Shown here: piece by piece, positions 16,470 through 24,102 of the stretch
How positions within the stretch are numbered: position 1 is the stretch's first letter
How the letters are laid out: each line of letters starts with the position of its first letter
The notes under the pieces: generated by a model
The model's database searches: none
What the model was told of the DNA's origin: nothing
Seen by the model: the letters and a program-made list of their open reading frames with translations, nothing else
Source of the DNA: Nocardioides turkmenicus
GTDB taxonomy: Bacteria > Actinomycetota > Actinomycetes > Propionibacteriales > Nocardioidaceae
Assembly: GCF_011045035.1 (NCBI RefSeq)
Contig: NZ_JAALAA010000004.1
Location: 124,001-188,000, forward strand
Reading direction: 5' to 3'
Length of the DNA stretch: 64,000 nucleotides
Position numbers and translations under genes: made by a program

Positions 16470-18074
16470 GTGTGGAAGCCGTTTCGCGCATACTGGCTCA
16501 CCGTGCTCGACCTTTCTCGCCGCACCCTGCTGACCTGGGCGGCCTCGCTGTTCGCTCTGTGCGCCCTGATCGGGGTCGCGGCGGTCAACGCGTGGCCGCC
16601 GGTCTCGATGTTCGACGAGCTCGGCCGGGACGCCGCGGCGGTGACGGCGGAGCACGGCTGGATGCTCGACTCCTGGCGCGTCGTCGAGGTGGTCACCGAG
16701 TGGTATCTCGCGGTCGGCGTCGCCTTCCTGGTCGCTGCCGGGCTGTTCCGGAAGTACCCCCGCGCCGCGGTCTACGTGCTCGGCGTCGTGGTGGTCACCC
16801 TGGTCGTACGCCGCGCGACCGTGCTGCTGGTCGACCGCGACCGGCCGGAGTGGCAGCTGGCGTCGTGGCTGCACGACTCGCCTGCGTACCCCTCCGGACA
16901 TGCGACCGGGATCGCTGTCCTGGCAGGCGTGATCGCGGTGGTCGTGACGATGTTCGTACGCCGCCGCGGCCTGCGCCGCCTCGCCTACACCAGCCTCGTC
17001 CTGCTGGTGCTGCTCGTCGCCGCGGACCGGATCTTCCTCGGACGCCACTACCCCTCCGACGTGCTCGGCGGGATCGCGTTCGCCGCCGGTGCGGTCTTCC
17101 TCGGCATGGCGCTCTACACGCCGCTTCCGACGTCGCACGCACTGGGCCGGCGGCCGCTGGTGGACTCGGTGCGCGGCAACCGGAAGATCGCGGTGGTCCT
17201 CAACCCGATCAAGGTCGAGTCGGTCGAGCAGTTCAAGACGATGGTCACCGCGATGGCCAAGGAGTCCGGCTGGAAGACGCCGACGTGGCACCTGACCACC
17301 GTGGACGACCCCGGCCGGGGGATGGCGCGCGCGGCCCAGGAGGAGGGTGCCGACCTGGTGCTCGTGTGCGGCGGCGACGGCACCGTACGCGAGGTCTGCT
17401 CCGCCTTGGCCGGCACCGGCATCGCGGTCGGGATCGTCCCCGGCGGCACCGGCAACCTGCTCGCCCGCAACCTGTCGATCCCGCTCTACATCCGGGCCGC
17501 GATCGACGTCGCCCTCACCGGGCAGGACCAGGCGATCGACCTGGTCGAGGTCTCCGGCGACAACCTCGAGGACACCAACTTCCTGGTCATGGCCGGGATG
17601 GGCTTCGACGCCGCGATCATGAGCGGCGTCAACGAGGACATCAAGAAGAAGATCGGCTGGATGGCGTACGTGCTGTCCGCCTTCAAGAGCCTGATGTTCC
17701 CGGCGATGCGACTGGAGATCTCCATCGATGGCGGCGAGTTCACCCGCCACCGGGCGCGTACGGTCGTGGTCGGCAACGTCGGCTACCTCCAGGCCAACAT
17801 GCCGCTGCTGCCGGCGGCCGCGCTCGACGACGGGCTCGTCGACGTGGTGCTGCTCTACCCGCAGCGGTTCTGGTCCTGGCTGCCGCTCGCGTTCCGGGTG
17901 CTGAGCAAGCGGCCGCGCACCGACAACCTGGTCAACCGGATGACCGGTGCCAGCGTCGTGATCCGCACCAACCACGACCAGCCGCGCCAGCTCGACGGCG
18001 ACACGATCTCCGAGGGCCGGGAGCTGCGTATGCAGTGCCTTCCCGGACGCCTGCTCGTCCGCGTGCCACGCTGA
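16470..18074 (+). CDS. PAP2-phosphatase / diacylglycerol-kinase fusion protein
   Basis: A 534-residue membrane protein with two lipid-handling domains. Residues 1-215 are a PAP2 lipid phosphatase with hydrophobic helices and the three phosphatase motifs, the last two clear as YPSGHATG (140-147) and DRIFLGRHYPSD (186-197). Residues 236-530 are a DAGK-type lipid kinase with VCGGDGTVRE (299-308) and PGGTGNLLARNL (324-335). The fusion suggests phosphatidate/diacylglycerol or related lipid turnover in the membrane. The start is uncertain: GTG 16470 gives MWKPFRAYWL..., while a GTG at 16503 follows a CATACT element at leaderless distance. Confidence 0.9.
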   Translation: MWKPFRAYWLTVLDLSRRTLLTWAASLFALCALIGVAAVNAWPPVSMFDELGRDAAAVTAEHGWMLDSWRVVEVVTEWYLAVGVAFLVAAGLFRKYPRAAVYVLGVVVVTLVVRRATVLLVDRDRPEWQLASWLHDSPAYPSGHATGIAVLAGVIAVVVTMFVRRRGLRRLAYTSLVLLVLLVAADRIFLGRHYPSDVLGGIAFAAGAVFLGMALYTPLPTSHALGRRPLVDSVRGNRKIAVVLNPIKVESVEQFKTMVTAMAKESGWKTPTWHLTTVDDPGRGMARAAQEEGADLVLVCGGDGTVREVCSALAGTGIAVGIVPGGTGNLLARNLSIPLYIRAAIDVALTGQDQAIDLVEVSGDNLEDTNFLVMAGMGFDAAIMSGVNEDIKKKIGWMAYVLSAFKSLMFPAMRLEISIDGGEFTRHRARTVVVGNVGYLQANMPLLPAAALDDGLVDVVLLYPQRFWSWLPLAFRVLSKRPRTDNLVNRMTGASVVIRTNHDQPRQLDGDTISEGRELRMQCLPGRLLVRVPR

Positions 18075-18118
18075 AGCAGTGGTCCCGATTCGGTCCTGAA
18101 TCGAGCGACACGCCGGGA

Positions 18119-18153
18119 GGGCGAAAGTCCCATCAATCCGGGGCCAAAGTCCC
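18119..18153. promoter_or_regulatory. Pair of DosR/DevR-like boxes
   Basis: Read on the minus strand: GGGACTTTGGCCCC (18153-18140) and GGGACTTTCGCCC (18131-18119). Their centres are 22 bp apart, two helical turns. Both resemble the quasi-palindromic GGGACT-WWNG-CCC recognition site of the dormancy regulator DosR. Function here is inferred from the motif only. Confidence 0.4.
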
Positions 18154-18261
18154 GTTTCTGGCATCATTTCAGCCCGTTTGGCGTCGATTCTCGCGGTAAA
18201 ACCTTCCCGACTCGCGGGCAGAGATGTCTTGTTGATCAGTAAATGTTCATAAGGTGTCTGA

Positions 18262-18465
18262 CACGACTCGGCGTTAGCCGAGTCGGCGTCCCCGCTCGGG
18301 TTCAAGCCTGACTCCGGCCGGTGACGTGCAACTCCCACTCACTGGTCGGAAATCCCCCGCGACCAGTGGTCGACTCCCGGGCCGTCCCACCCGCAGCCCG
18401 GGTTTGAAAACCGGCACGCTCGGAACGGTTCCCCCGCCACGCCCGAGCGTGCCGGCGTCGTTTTC
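18262..18465 (+). ncRNA. Candidate small RNA with C-rich hairpin loops (6C-like)
   Basis: Four perfect stems follow one another: GACTCGGC/GCCGAGTC with loop GTTA (18265-18284); CACTGGTCG/CGACCAGTG with loop GAAATCCCCCG (18340-18368); CCCGGGC/GCCCGGG with loop CGTCCCACCCGCA (18376-18402); and a 13-bp stem CCGGCACGCTCGG/CCGAGCGTGCCGG with CCCCC in the loop (18411-18455), followed by CGTCGTTTTC. The last looks like an intrinsic terminator on the plus strand. Hairpins with exposed C runs are the hallmark of the actinobacterial 6C RNA. TAAGGT (18250-18255) would place a start near 18262. No gene in this strand uses the region as leader, since the next gene on the right is antisense. Confidence 0.45.
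18411..18463 (+). terminator. Strong hairpin with T run
   Basis: Perfect 13-bp stem (18411-18423 with 18443-18455), loop of 19 nt, then CGTCG and TTTT at 18460-18463. It ends the candidate small RNA and would also stop read-through toward the antisense DUF4446 gene. Confidence 0.6.
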
Positions 18466-18485
18466 GGCTGGATCAGCCTCCCGGA

Positions 18486-18896
18486 TCAGCGCTTGGGCCT
18501 CGCCTGCTGGACCGCCTCGGTCTCCTCGGGCGACATCAGCTGCGACGACTCCCAGCCGACGATGCTCTTCGCATACGACCTCGCCTCGGTGCGGCCGTGG
18601 ATCGAGGTGAGCACGACGCCGTCGCCGTTGTCGTCGAGCAGGGCCAGACACCAGCTCAGGTGCCCACCCGCGTCCCCGAACGCGTCGAAGCGCACCACCG
18701 CGAGATGGCGCAGGTTCATCGCCGACTCGGCGCGCAGCGCCGCCACCTCGGCACGCAGACCGGCGACGTCCGTCGGCAGCGACTCGACCGCGGCCGGATC
18801 GGGGCGGCGTACGTCCTTCGTCTTCTGCCAGGCCGTCCCGGCGAGCACCAGGGCGGCGATTGCGGTCAGCAGACTGAGAATGGCAAGAGCAAGCAC
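18486..18896 (-). CDS. DUF4446 family membrane protein
   Basis: A 136-residue protein. One N-terminal transmembrane helix (VLALAILSLLTAIAALVLAG) is followed by a short helical linker with LRAEVAALRAE and the conserved DUF4446 core MNLRHLAVVRFDAFGDAGGHLSWCLALLDDNGDGVVLTSI ... EARSYAKSI. Function unknown. I choose the GTG at 18896 over an ATG at 18935, because the longer form would overlap the divergent pheA gene and because a TAGATT -10 element sits 8 nt before the GTG on this strand. Confidence 0.85.
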   Translation of the reverse strand: MLALAILSLLTAIAALVLAGTAWQKTKDVRRPDPAAVESLPTDVAGLRAEVAALRAESAMNLRHLAVVRFDAFGDAGGHLSWCLALLDDNGDGVVLTSIHGRTEARSYAKSIVGWESSQLMSPEETEAVQQARPKR

Positions 18897-18904
18897 AGCG
18901 GGCG

Positions 18905-18914
18905 AATCTAGACT
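18905..18914. promoter_or_regulatory. Interlocked divergent -10 elements of pheA and the DUF4446 gene
   Basis: In the decamer AATCTAGACT the plus strand reads TAGACT (18909-18914), ending 6 nt before the pheA GTG; the minus strand reads TAGATT (18910-18905), ending 8 nt before the DUF4446 GTG. The two hexamers share a TA step, so both start codons appear to be transcription starts from one bidirectional promoter. Confidence 0.6.
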
Positions 18915-18920
18915 GTCGAT

Positions 18921-19760
18921 GTGTCTGAGCCACATCGCATCGCCTATCAGGGCGAACCAGGGTCCAACTCACACATGGTGTGCCAGCGGCACTACCCCGA
19001 GCTGGAGTCGGTGCCGTGCGCCTCGTTCGAGGACGTCTTTGCGACCGTCGAGGCGGGTGAGGCGTCGCTGGCGATGATCCCGATCGACAACTCCCTGGCC
19101 GGGCGGGTGGCCGACATCCACCACTTCCTCCCCGAGTCCAACCTGCACATCATCGCCGAGCACTACCTGCGGATCCGGTTCCACCTGCTCGGTCTTCCGG
19201 GCGCCCATCTCGACGACATCCGTACGGTCCACTCCCACGTCCACGCGCTCGGCCAGTGCCGCAACATCATCCGTGAGCACGGGTTCACCCCGGTCGTCTC
19301 CGGCGACACCGCCGGCGCCGCGCGCGAGGTGGTCGAGGCCGGCGACCCGACGATGGCCGCGATCTCCCCGCCGCTGGCCGCCTCGATCTACGGCCTGGAC
19401 GTCCTCGCCACCGACATCGAGGACGCCGACCACAACACCACCCGCTTCGTGGTGCTCTCGCCCGACTTCATCCAGGCGCCCGCCGACCAGGGTCCGGTGG
19501 TGACCTCGTTCATCTTCAACGTGCGCAACCTCCCGGCGGCCCTCTACAAGGCGCTCGGCGGCTTCGCGACCAACGGCGTGAACATGACCAAGCTGGAGTC
19601 CTACATGGTGGACGGGAAGTTCACCGCGACCCAGTTCCTCGCCGAGGTCGACGGCCACCCCGACCAGCCGGGGCTGAAGCGGGCCCTGGAGGAGCTGGCG
19701 TTCTTCACGACCGACGTGAAGCTGCTCGGCGTCTACCCCGCCGACCCGGCACGGTTCTGA
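18921..19760 (+). CDS. pheA: Prephenate dehydratase
   Basis: A 279-residue monofunctional prephenate dehydratase making phenylpyruvate for phenylalanine synthesis. The catalytic domain begins RIAYQGEPGSNSH and contains IPIDNSLAGRV and the catalytic NTTRF (172-176). The C-terminal ACT domain (about 195-275) contains the phenylalanine-binding LESYM, a variant of the usual ESRP. GTG start at 18921, probably leaderless. larB follows after 3 nt, so these genes share a transcript although their functions are unrelated. Confidence 0.95.
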   Translation: MSEPHRIAYQGEPGSNSHMVCQRHYPELESVPCASFEDVFATVEAGEASLAMIPIDNSLAGRVADIHHFLPESNLHIIAEHYLRIRFHLLGLPGAHLDDIRTVHSHVHALGQCRNIIREHGFTPVVSGDTAGAAREVVEAGDPTMAAISPPLAASIYGLDVLATDIEDADHNTTRFVVLSPDFIQAPADQGPVVTSFIFNVRNLPAALYKALGGFATNGVNMTKLESYMVDGKFTATQFLAEVDGHPDQPGLKRALEELAFFTTDVKLLGVYPADPARF

Positions 19761-19763
19761 ACC

Positions 19764-20435
19764 ATGGCGGAGGAGTTCGCCGACCTCGGGTTCGCCCGGG
19801 TCGACCTCGACCGCGAGCGGCGCACCGGTGACCCCGAGGTCGTGTACGCCGCAGGCAAGACGCCCGAGCAGGTCGTCGCGATCCTGGACCGGCTGCACCG
19901 TGCGCACCCCACGCGCGCGGTCCTGGCCACCCGCGTCTCCGCCGAGGCCGCTGCCCTGGTCGCGGCCGAGCTGCCGACGGCGGTCCACGACGCCGAGGCC
20001 CGGGCGATCACGCTCGGCCCGCTGCCGGCCCCGCACGGCCGGGTGTGCGTCGTGGCGGCCGGGACCTCCGACGGACCGGTCGCGGCCGAGGCTGCCCTGG
20101 CCTGCCAGGTCCACGGCGCCGGGGTCGAGCGGATCACCGACGTGGGCGTCGCCGGTCTCCACCGTTTGATGGCCGTGCGCGACCGGCTCGAGGACGCGGA
20201 CTGCCTGATCGTCGTCGCCGGGATGGAGGGCGCGCTCCCGTCGGTGGTCGGCGGACTGGTCGGGGTGCCGATGATCGGGGTGCCGACGTCCGTCGGCTAC
20301 GGCGCCTCCTTCGGGGGCCTGGCCGCGCTGCTGGCGATGCTCAACTCGTGCGCTCCCGGCGTGACCGTGGTCAACATCGACAACGGCTACGGAGCCGGTG
20401 TCGCAGCGGCCCGGATCGCCCGGCGGGCTCGATGA
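19764..20435 (+). CDS. larB: LarB-like nickel-pincer-nucleotide carboxylase
   Basis: A 223-residue protein of the LarB family, related to PurE/NCAIR mutase. LarB carboxylates nicotinic acid adenine dinucleotide as the first step of the nickel-pincer cofactor of lactate racemase. The family core is visible: GDPEVVYAAGKTPEQ, VVAAGTSDGPVAAEAA, and VPMIGVPTSVGYGASFGGLAALLAMLNSC. It overlaps larC by 4 nt (ATGA). The protein is slightly shorter at the N-terminus than typical LarB (about 250). larA and larE are not in the window. Confidence 0.88.
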   Translation: MAEEFADLGFARVDLDRERRTGDPEVVYAAGKTPEQVVAILDRLHRAHPTRAVLATRVSAEAAALVAAELPTAVHDAEARAITLGPLPAPHGRVCVVAAGTSDGPVAAEAALACQVHGAGVERITDVGVAGLHRLMAVRDRLEDADCLIVVAGMEGALPSVVGGLVGVPMIGVPTSVGYGASFGGLAALLAMLNSCAPGVTVVNIDNGYGAGVAAARIARRAR

Positions 20436-21667
20436 GCGTCGTCTGGGTCGACGCGTCCTCCGGGGCGTCGGGAGACATGCTGCTCGGTGCGCTGGTCGAC
20501 GCCGGGGTGCCGCTGTCGGTGATCTCGTCCACGGTCGACGCGGTCGCGCCCGAACCGGTGGACCTGGGCGCTGAGAAGGTGAGACGTGGCGCCCTCGCCG
20601 CCACCCGGTGCCACGTCTCGATCGCCGACTCGGTCCACCACCGCACCTGGACCGACGTCCGGGCGCTGCTCACCGGCGCGGCCCTCGATGACGCCGTGCG
20701 CGACCTGGCCCTGCGGGTCTTCGAGCGGCTGGCGGTCGCCGAGGGCGCCGTGCACGGGATCGCACCGGACGACGTCCACTTCCACGAGGTCGGTGCGCTG
20801 GACGCGATCGCCGACGTGGTCGGGGTCTGTGCGGGTTTCGCCCACCTGGCCCCCGCCGTGGTGGTCGTCTCCCCGGTCGCCGTCGGCTCCGGCACCGTCC
20901 GGGCCGCTCACGGCACCCTCCCGGTGCCGCCGCCGGCCGTCGCGCGGCTGCTCACCGGCGTACCTTCCTTCGCGGGGCCTCCGGGACATCCGTCGATGGA
21001 GATGTGCACACCGACCGGCGCTGCGCTGCTCACCACCCTCGCCACGTCGTGGGGCGACCAGCCGCCGATGGCGACCCGGGCGATCGGCGTCGGAGCGGGC
21101 GGGCGAGACCCGGAGGGCTGGTCGAACACCCTGCGACTGCTGATCGGCGACCCGGCGGTGCGGGCGGAACCGGCGGCGGGAGGCGGCATCTTCCCGCCAT
21201 GGCGGGACAATGCCCCGGCCGAGCTCGTCATCGAGGCGAACATCGACGATCTCGAGCCGCGGCTGATGCCCGGCGCCATCGACGCGCTGCTGGCGGCCGG
21301 CGCACGCGACGCCTGGGTCACCCCGATCCTGATGAAGAAGGGCCGCCCCGCCTACACGCTCCACGCTCTCACCCGTCCCGACGCCGCCGAGGCGGTCCGG
21401 CGGGCGTTCTTCCGCGAGACCTCGACGATCGGCGTACGCGAGCACGAGGTCGTCAAGCACGCCCTGCCCCGCGAGATCCTGACGGTGAACGTCGACGGAC
21501 ACCCGATCGCCGTCAAGGCCGCCCGTCTCGACGGCGAGATCGTCAACCTGCAGCCCGAGTGGGACGACGTCGCCCGCGCCGCAGCTGAGCTCGGTCGCCC
21601 GGCGATCGACGTGCTCGCGGAGGCCAGAGCAGCTCCCCTCGCACCGCTGGTCGAGCCGGATTCGTGA
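20432..21667 (+). CDS. larC: LarC-like nickel insertion protein
   Basis: A 411-residue LarC-family protein, the CTP-dependent cyclometallase that inserts nickel into the pincer cofactor. It starts MSVVWVDASSGASGDMLLGALVDAG and contains HFHEVGALDAIADVVG and MEMCTPTGAALL; the C-terminal half carries EANIDDLEPRLMPGAIDALLAAGARDAWVTPILMKKGRPAYTLH. It is encoded as one uninterrupted frame, with no frameshift of the kind seen in lactobacilli. The final residues (LVEPDS) and the stop codon are supplied by an intergenic palindromic repeat. Confidence 0.9.
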   Translation: MSVVWVDASSGASGDMLLGALVDAGVPLSVISSTVDAVAPEPVDLGAEKVRRGALAATRCHVSIADSVHHRTWTDVRALLTGAALDDAVRDLALRVFERLAVAEGAVHGIAPDDVHFHEVGALDAIADVVGVCAGFAHLAPAVVVVSPVAVGSGTVRAAHGTLPVPPPAVARLLTGVPSFAGPPGHPSMEMCTPTGAALLTTLATSWGDQPPMATRAIGVGAGGRDPEGWSNTLRLLIGDPAVRAEPAAGGGIFPPWRDNAPAELVIEANIDDLEPRLMPGAIDALLAAGARDAWVTPILMKKGRPAYTLHALTRPDAAEAVRRAFFRETSTIGVREHEVVKHALPREILTVNVDGHPIAVKAARLDGEIVNLQPEWDDVARAAAELGRPAIDVLAEARAAPLAPLVEPDS

Positions 21668-21772
21668 GGAACGAACGAATCCGTGTCGAGACCAACACAG
21701 TCCAATCGAGCGCCGAAGGGACTGTGTTGGTCTCGACACGCCTCCGCCTAGCGGCTCCGGCGGCTCGACCAA
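21647..21772. repeat. Dispersed palindromic repeat, copy 1
   Basis: Two perfect 21-nt arms (21683-21703 and 21719-21739, starting GTGTCGAGACCAACACAG) flank a 15-nt loop. An outer part reads CTGGTCGAGCCGGATTCGT on the left and TAGCGGCTCCGGCGGCTCGA on the right. It overlaps the end of larC. Copies 2 and 3 are at 26.1 and 36.0 kb. No transposase or direct repeats are seen. Confidence 0.9.
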
Positions 21773-21826
21773 CGCGGCGGGTGCGAGGATGAGAGCCGGA
21801 CGTAAAGAACTGGAACGGAAACCCTG

Positions 21827-22429
21827 ATGGACATCACCGTCATCGCGCTGGCCTTCGCCGCGATCTTCGTCGTCGAGCTACCGGACAAGACGTTCCTGGC
21901 GACGCTGGTGCTGTCGACGAAGTACCGACCGATCTTCGTGTGGCTCGGTGTGGGCGCGGCATTCGCGATCCAGACGCTCATCGCGGTGGCGGTCGGCGGC
22001 GTGGCGACGCTGCTGCCGACCAGCCTGATCCACATCGTCGCAGCCCTGCTCTTCCTCGGCGGCGCCGTGCTCCTGTTCGTGGAGGGGCGCCGCCACCACG
22101 GCACCGCGAGCGAGGAGGACGCCAGCGAGTTCGCCGAGAAGGCCAAGGACGTACGCGGCTTCCGCCAGGTCCTGGCCAGCTTCATGGTCCTCTTCGCGGC
22201 TGAGTGGGGCGACCTCTCCCAGCTGCTGAGCGTCTCGCTGGTGGCCCGCTACCACGAGCCGGTCTCGGTCTTCGTCGGCTCCTGGGCCGCGCTGCTCACC
22301 GTGTCGGGGCTCGCCGTGCTGCTGGGACGTACGCTGCTCCGGTTCATCAAGCTGCACGTCCTGCACTACGTCGGGGCCGTCGTATGCCTCGTCCTGGGCA
22401 TCCTGACCTTGGTCGAGGTGTTCGCCTGA
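21827..22429 (+). CDS. GDT1/TMEM165 (UPF0016) family cation exporter
   Basis: A 200-residue polytopic membrane protein with the family's duplicated acidic motifs: ELPDKT (17-22) in the first half and EWGDLS (126-131) in the second, each within a hydrophobic segment, separated by a charged cytoplasmic loop ([24 protein letters not shown]). Related proteins export Mn2+ or Ca2+ in exchange for protons. The first motif has Pro where Gly is usual. Likely manganese homeostasis, inferred from family. GGAACGG upstream may serve as a ribosome-binding site. Confidence 0.88.
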   Translation: MDITVIALAFAAIFVVELPDKTFLATLVLSTKYRPIFVWLGVGAAFAIQTLIAVAVGGVATLLPTSLIHIVAALLFLGGAVLLFVEGRRHHGTASEEDASEFAEKAKDVRGFRQVLASFMVLFAAEWGDLSQLLSVSLVARYHEPVSVFVGSWAALLTVSGLAVLLGRTLLRFIKLHVLHYVGAVVCLVLGILTLVEVFA

Positions 22430-22441
22430 CGGACGGTCGCC

Positions 22442-22447
22442 TAGGCT
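22442..22447 (+). promoter_or_regulatory. -10 element of leaderless arcA promoter
   Basis: TAGGCT, with 7 nt between it and the arcA ATG at 22455. Confidence 0.5.
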
Positions 22448-22454
22448 GCGCGAC

Positions 22455-23654
22455 ATGGTAGAACTTGGCGCCGACAGCGAGGTCGGACGACTGCGTACGG
22501 TCATGCTCCACCGGCCGGGTCGGGAGCTCACCCGACTGACGCCGCGCAACAACGACAAGCTGCTCTTCGACGGAATCCCGTGGGTGAAGCGGGCACAGGA
22601 CGAGCACGACGCCTTCGCGGCCGCGCTGCGGGATCGCGATGTCGAGGTGCTCTACCTGACGGATCTCCTCGCCGAGACCCTCGAGGTGTCCGAGGCTCGC
22701 GAGCAGGCGCTCCACGAGGTCCTCGCGTCGCTCACGCTCGGCGACACGCTTCGCGACTATCTGAGCGGCTTCCTCGCCGACGCGGGGCCGGCCGAGCTGA
22801 CCGACCACCTGACCGCAGGCATCCGCAACGACGAGGTCCGCGGCGGCCACGGCCTGGTCACCAGCCTGCTCGCCCACGACGACTTCCTCATCGACCCGCT
22901 CCCCAACCTGCTCTTCACCCGCGACTCGTCGGTGTGGATCCGGGACCGTGCGACCGTCACGAGCCTGGCGATGCCGGCCCGCAAGCGCGAGACCGCGCTC
23001 ACCGAGCTGATCTACCAGTTCCACCCGCGCTTCCGGTCCAGCCCGCGGCTGCACGGCTCCCACCTCGAGCACGTCGAGGGCGGCGACGTCCTCCTCCTCG
23101 CGCCCGGCGTCGTCGCGGTCGGCGTCGGCGAGCGCACCACGCCCGCCGGTGCCGAGCGGCTCGCCCGCCAGGTCTTCGCGGAGGGCCTCGCCCACACCGT
23201 GCTCGCGGTCCCGATCGCGCAGGAACGCGCGACGATGCACCTCGACACGATCGCCACGCTGGTGAACACCGACAAGATGGTGATCTACCCGAACGCGGTC
23301 GACTCGCTGGTGGCGTACGCCGTGACGCCGGCCGACGAGGCCGGTCAGGTCGACATCGCGGCCCCGCGTCCGTTCCTCGAGGTCGCGGCCGAGGCCATGG
23401 GCATCGACAAGCTCCACCACGTCGACACCGGTCTCGACCCGGTGGCGGCCGAGCGCGAGCAGTGGGACGATGGCAACAACACCCTGGCACTGGCGCCGGG
23501 CGTGGTCGTGGGCTACGAGCGGAACACCCAGACCAACGAGGCGCTGGAGGCCGCCGGGATCGAGGTCATCGCGATCGCCGGGTCCGAGCTGGGCTCCGGC
23601 CGAGGCGGTCCTCGCTGCATGAGCTGCCCGATCGCCCGCGACCCGCTGGGATGA
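22455..23654 (+). CDS. arcA: Arginine deiminase
   Basis: A 399-residue guanidino-modifying enzyme that hydrolyses arginine to citrulline and ammonia. Visible family motifs: [11 protein letters not shown] (about 155-165), [27 protein letters not shown], and the C-terminal GGPRCMSCP with the nucleophilic Cys388. Length fits ArcA. The other genes of the deiminase pathway (ornithine carbamoyltransferase, carbamate kinase, antiporter) are not adjacent, so this is a solitary arcA. A TAGGCT -10 element 7 nt before the ATG points to a leaderless transcript. Confidence 0.95.
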   Translation: MVELGADSEVGRLRTVMLHRPGRELTRLTPRNNDKLLFDGIPWVKRAQDEHDAFAAALRDRDVEVLYLTDLLAETLEVSEAREQALHEVLASLTLGDTLRDYLSGFLADAGPAELTDHLTAGIRNDEVRGGHGLVTSLLAHDDFLIDPLPNLLFTRDSSVWIRDRATVTSLAMPARKRETALTELIYQFHPRFRSSPRLHGSHLEHVEGGDVLLLAPGVVAVGVGERTTPAGAERLARQVFAEGLAHTVLAVPIAQERATMHLDTIATLVNTDKMVIYPNAVDSLVAYAVTPADEAGQVDIAAPRPFLEVAAEAMGIDKLHHVDTGLDPVAAEREQWDDGNNTLALAPGVVVGYERNTQTNEALEAAGIEVIAIAGSELGSGRGGPRCMSCPIARDPLG

Positions 23655-23694
23655 CCCGCCCGGGGTAACTCGTCAGTAGGAAAGTCGTTGTCCT

Positions 23695-23710
23695 TGTGAC
23701 CGTCCCCACA
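23695..23710. promoter_or_regulatory. Near-perfect CRP/GlxR-type box
   Basis: TGTGA-N6-CCACA, one mismatch from the TGTGA-N6-TCACA consensus. It lies 20 nt before the GTG of the cyclic-nucleotide-binding gene, whose neighbour is an adenylate cyclase. Confidence 0.45.
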
Positions 23711-23730
23711 GCCGACCGAAGGAAAAGCTC

Positions 23731-24102
23731 GTGACCGAGTCGTTCTTCTCCATGTTCACACCCAAGGAGATCGCCCACATCAGCGCCACCGGCACCCGTG
23801 TGCACCTGCCGGAGGGCTGGTCGCCGATCTGGGAGGACACCCCGCCGGACAAGGCCTACATCATCCTCGACGGCACCGTCTCGGTCCGCCGGGACAAGGA
23901 GGAGATCGCCCAGTGCGGCCCCGGTGACATCATCGGCGAGGCGGCAATCCTGCGCGGGTCGCTGCGTACGGCCTCCATCGTCGCCCTCACCCCGCTCGAC
24001 CTGATCCACCTCAGCGCCGACAAGCTGCAGCAGCTCTCCGTGGAGATGCCGTCGTTCGCGAAGGCGCTGGACAAGGTCGCCAAGGACAGGTTCGGCTCCT
24101 GA
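23731..24102 (+). CDS. Cyclic-nucleotide-binding domain protein
   Basis: A 123-residue protein consisting of one cNMP-binding beta-barrel and no DNA-binding domain. The fold is visible from VHLPEGWSPIWEDTPPDKAYIILDGTVSVRRDKEEIAQCGPGDIIGEAAILRGSLRTASIVALTPLDLIHLSADKLQQL; the phosphate-binding cassette is GDIIGEAAILRGSLRTAS (Glu and Arg in the standard positions). GTG start at 23731 with GGAAA upstream. It immediately precedes a class III adenylate cyclase, so it may sense or buffer that enzyme's product, or anchor it. Confidence 0.88.
   Translation: MTESFFSMFTPKEIAHISATGTRVHLPEGWSPIWEDTPPDKAYIILDGTVSVRRDKEEIAQCGPGDIIGEAAILRGSLRTASIVALTPLDLIHLSADKLQQLSVEMPSFAKALDKVAKDRFGS

Larger units (their letters stand above)
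18075..18485. other. 411-bp noncoding region between convergent genes
   Basis: No protein-coding frame is convincing here. The stretch holds two DosR-like boxes (18119-18153), a TANNNT-type element TAAGGT (18250-18255), and four strong hairpins from 18265 to 18455. That is much more structure than two convergent genes need, so it is annotated as the locus of a probable small RNA (next entries). Confidence 0.7.

Noticed and set aside
18290-18330. tRNA-like T-loop sequence (GGGTTCAAGCC)
   Set aside because: No acceptor, D or anticodon stems can be formed around it on either strand; the neighbouring hairpins belong to the candidate small RNA.
20432-21667. Possible programmed frameshift in larC, as known from lactobacilli
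   Set aside because: Here the gene is a single open frame from the N-terminal to the C-terminal domain.
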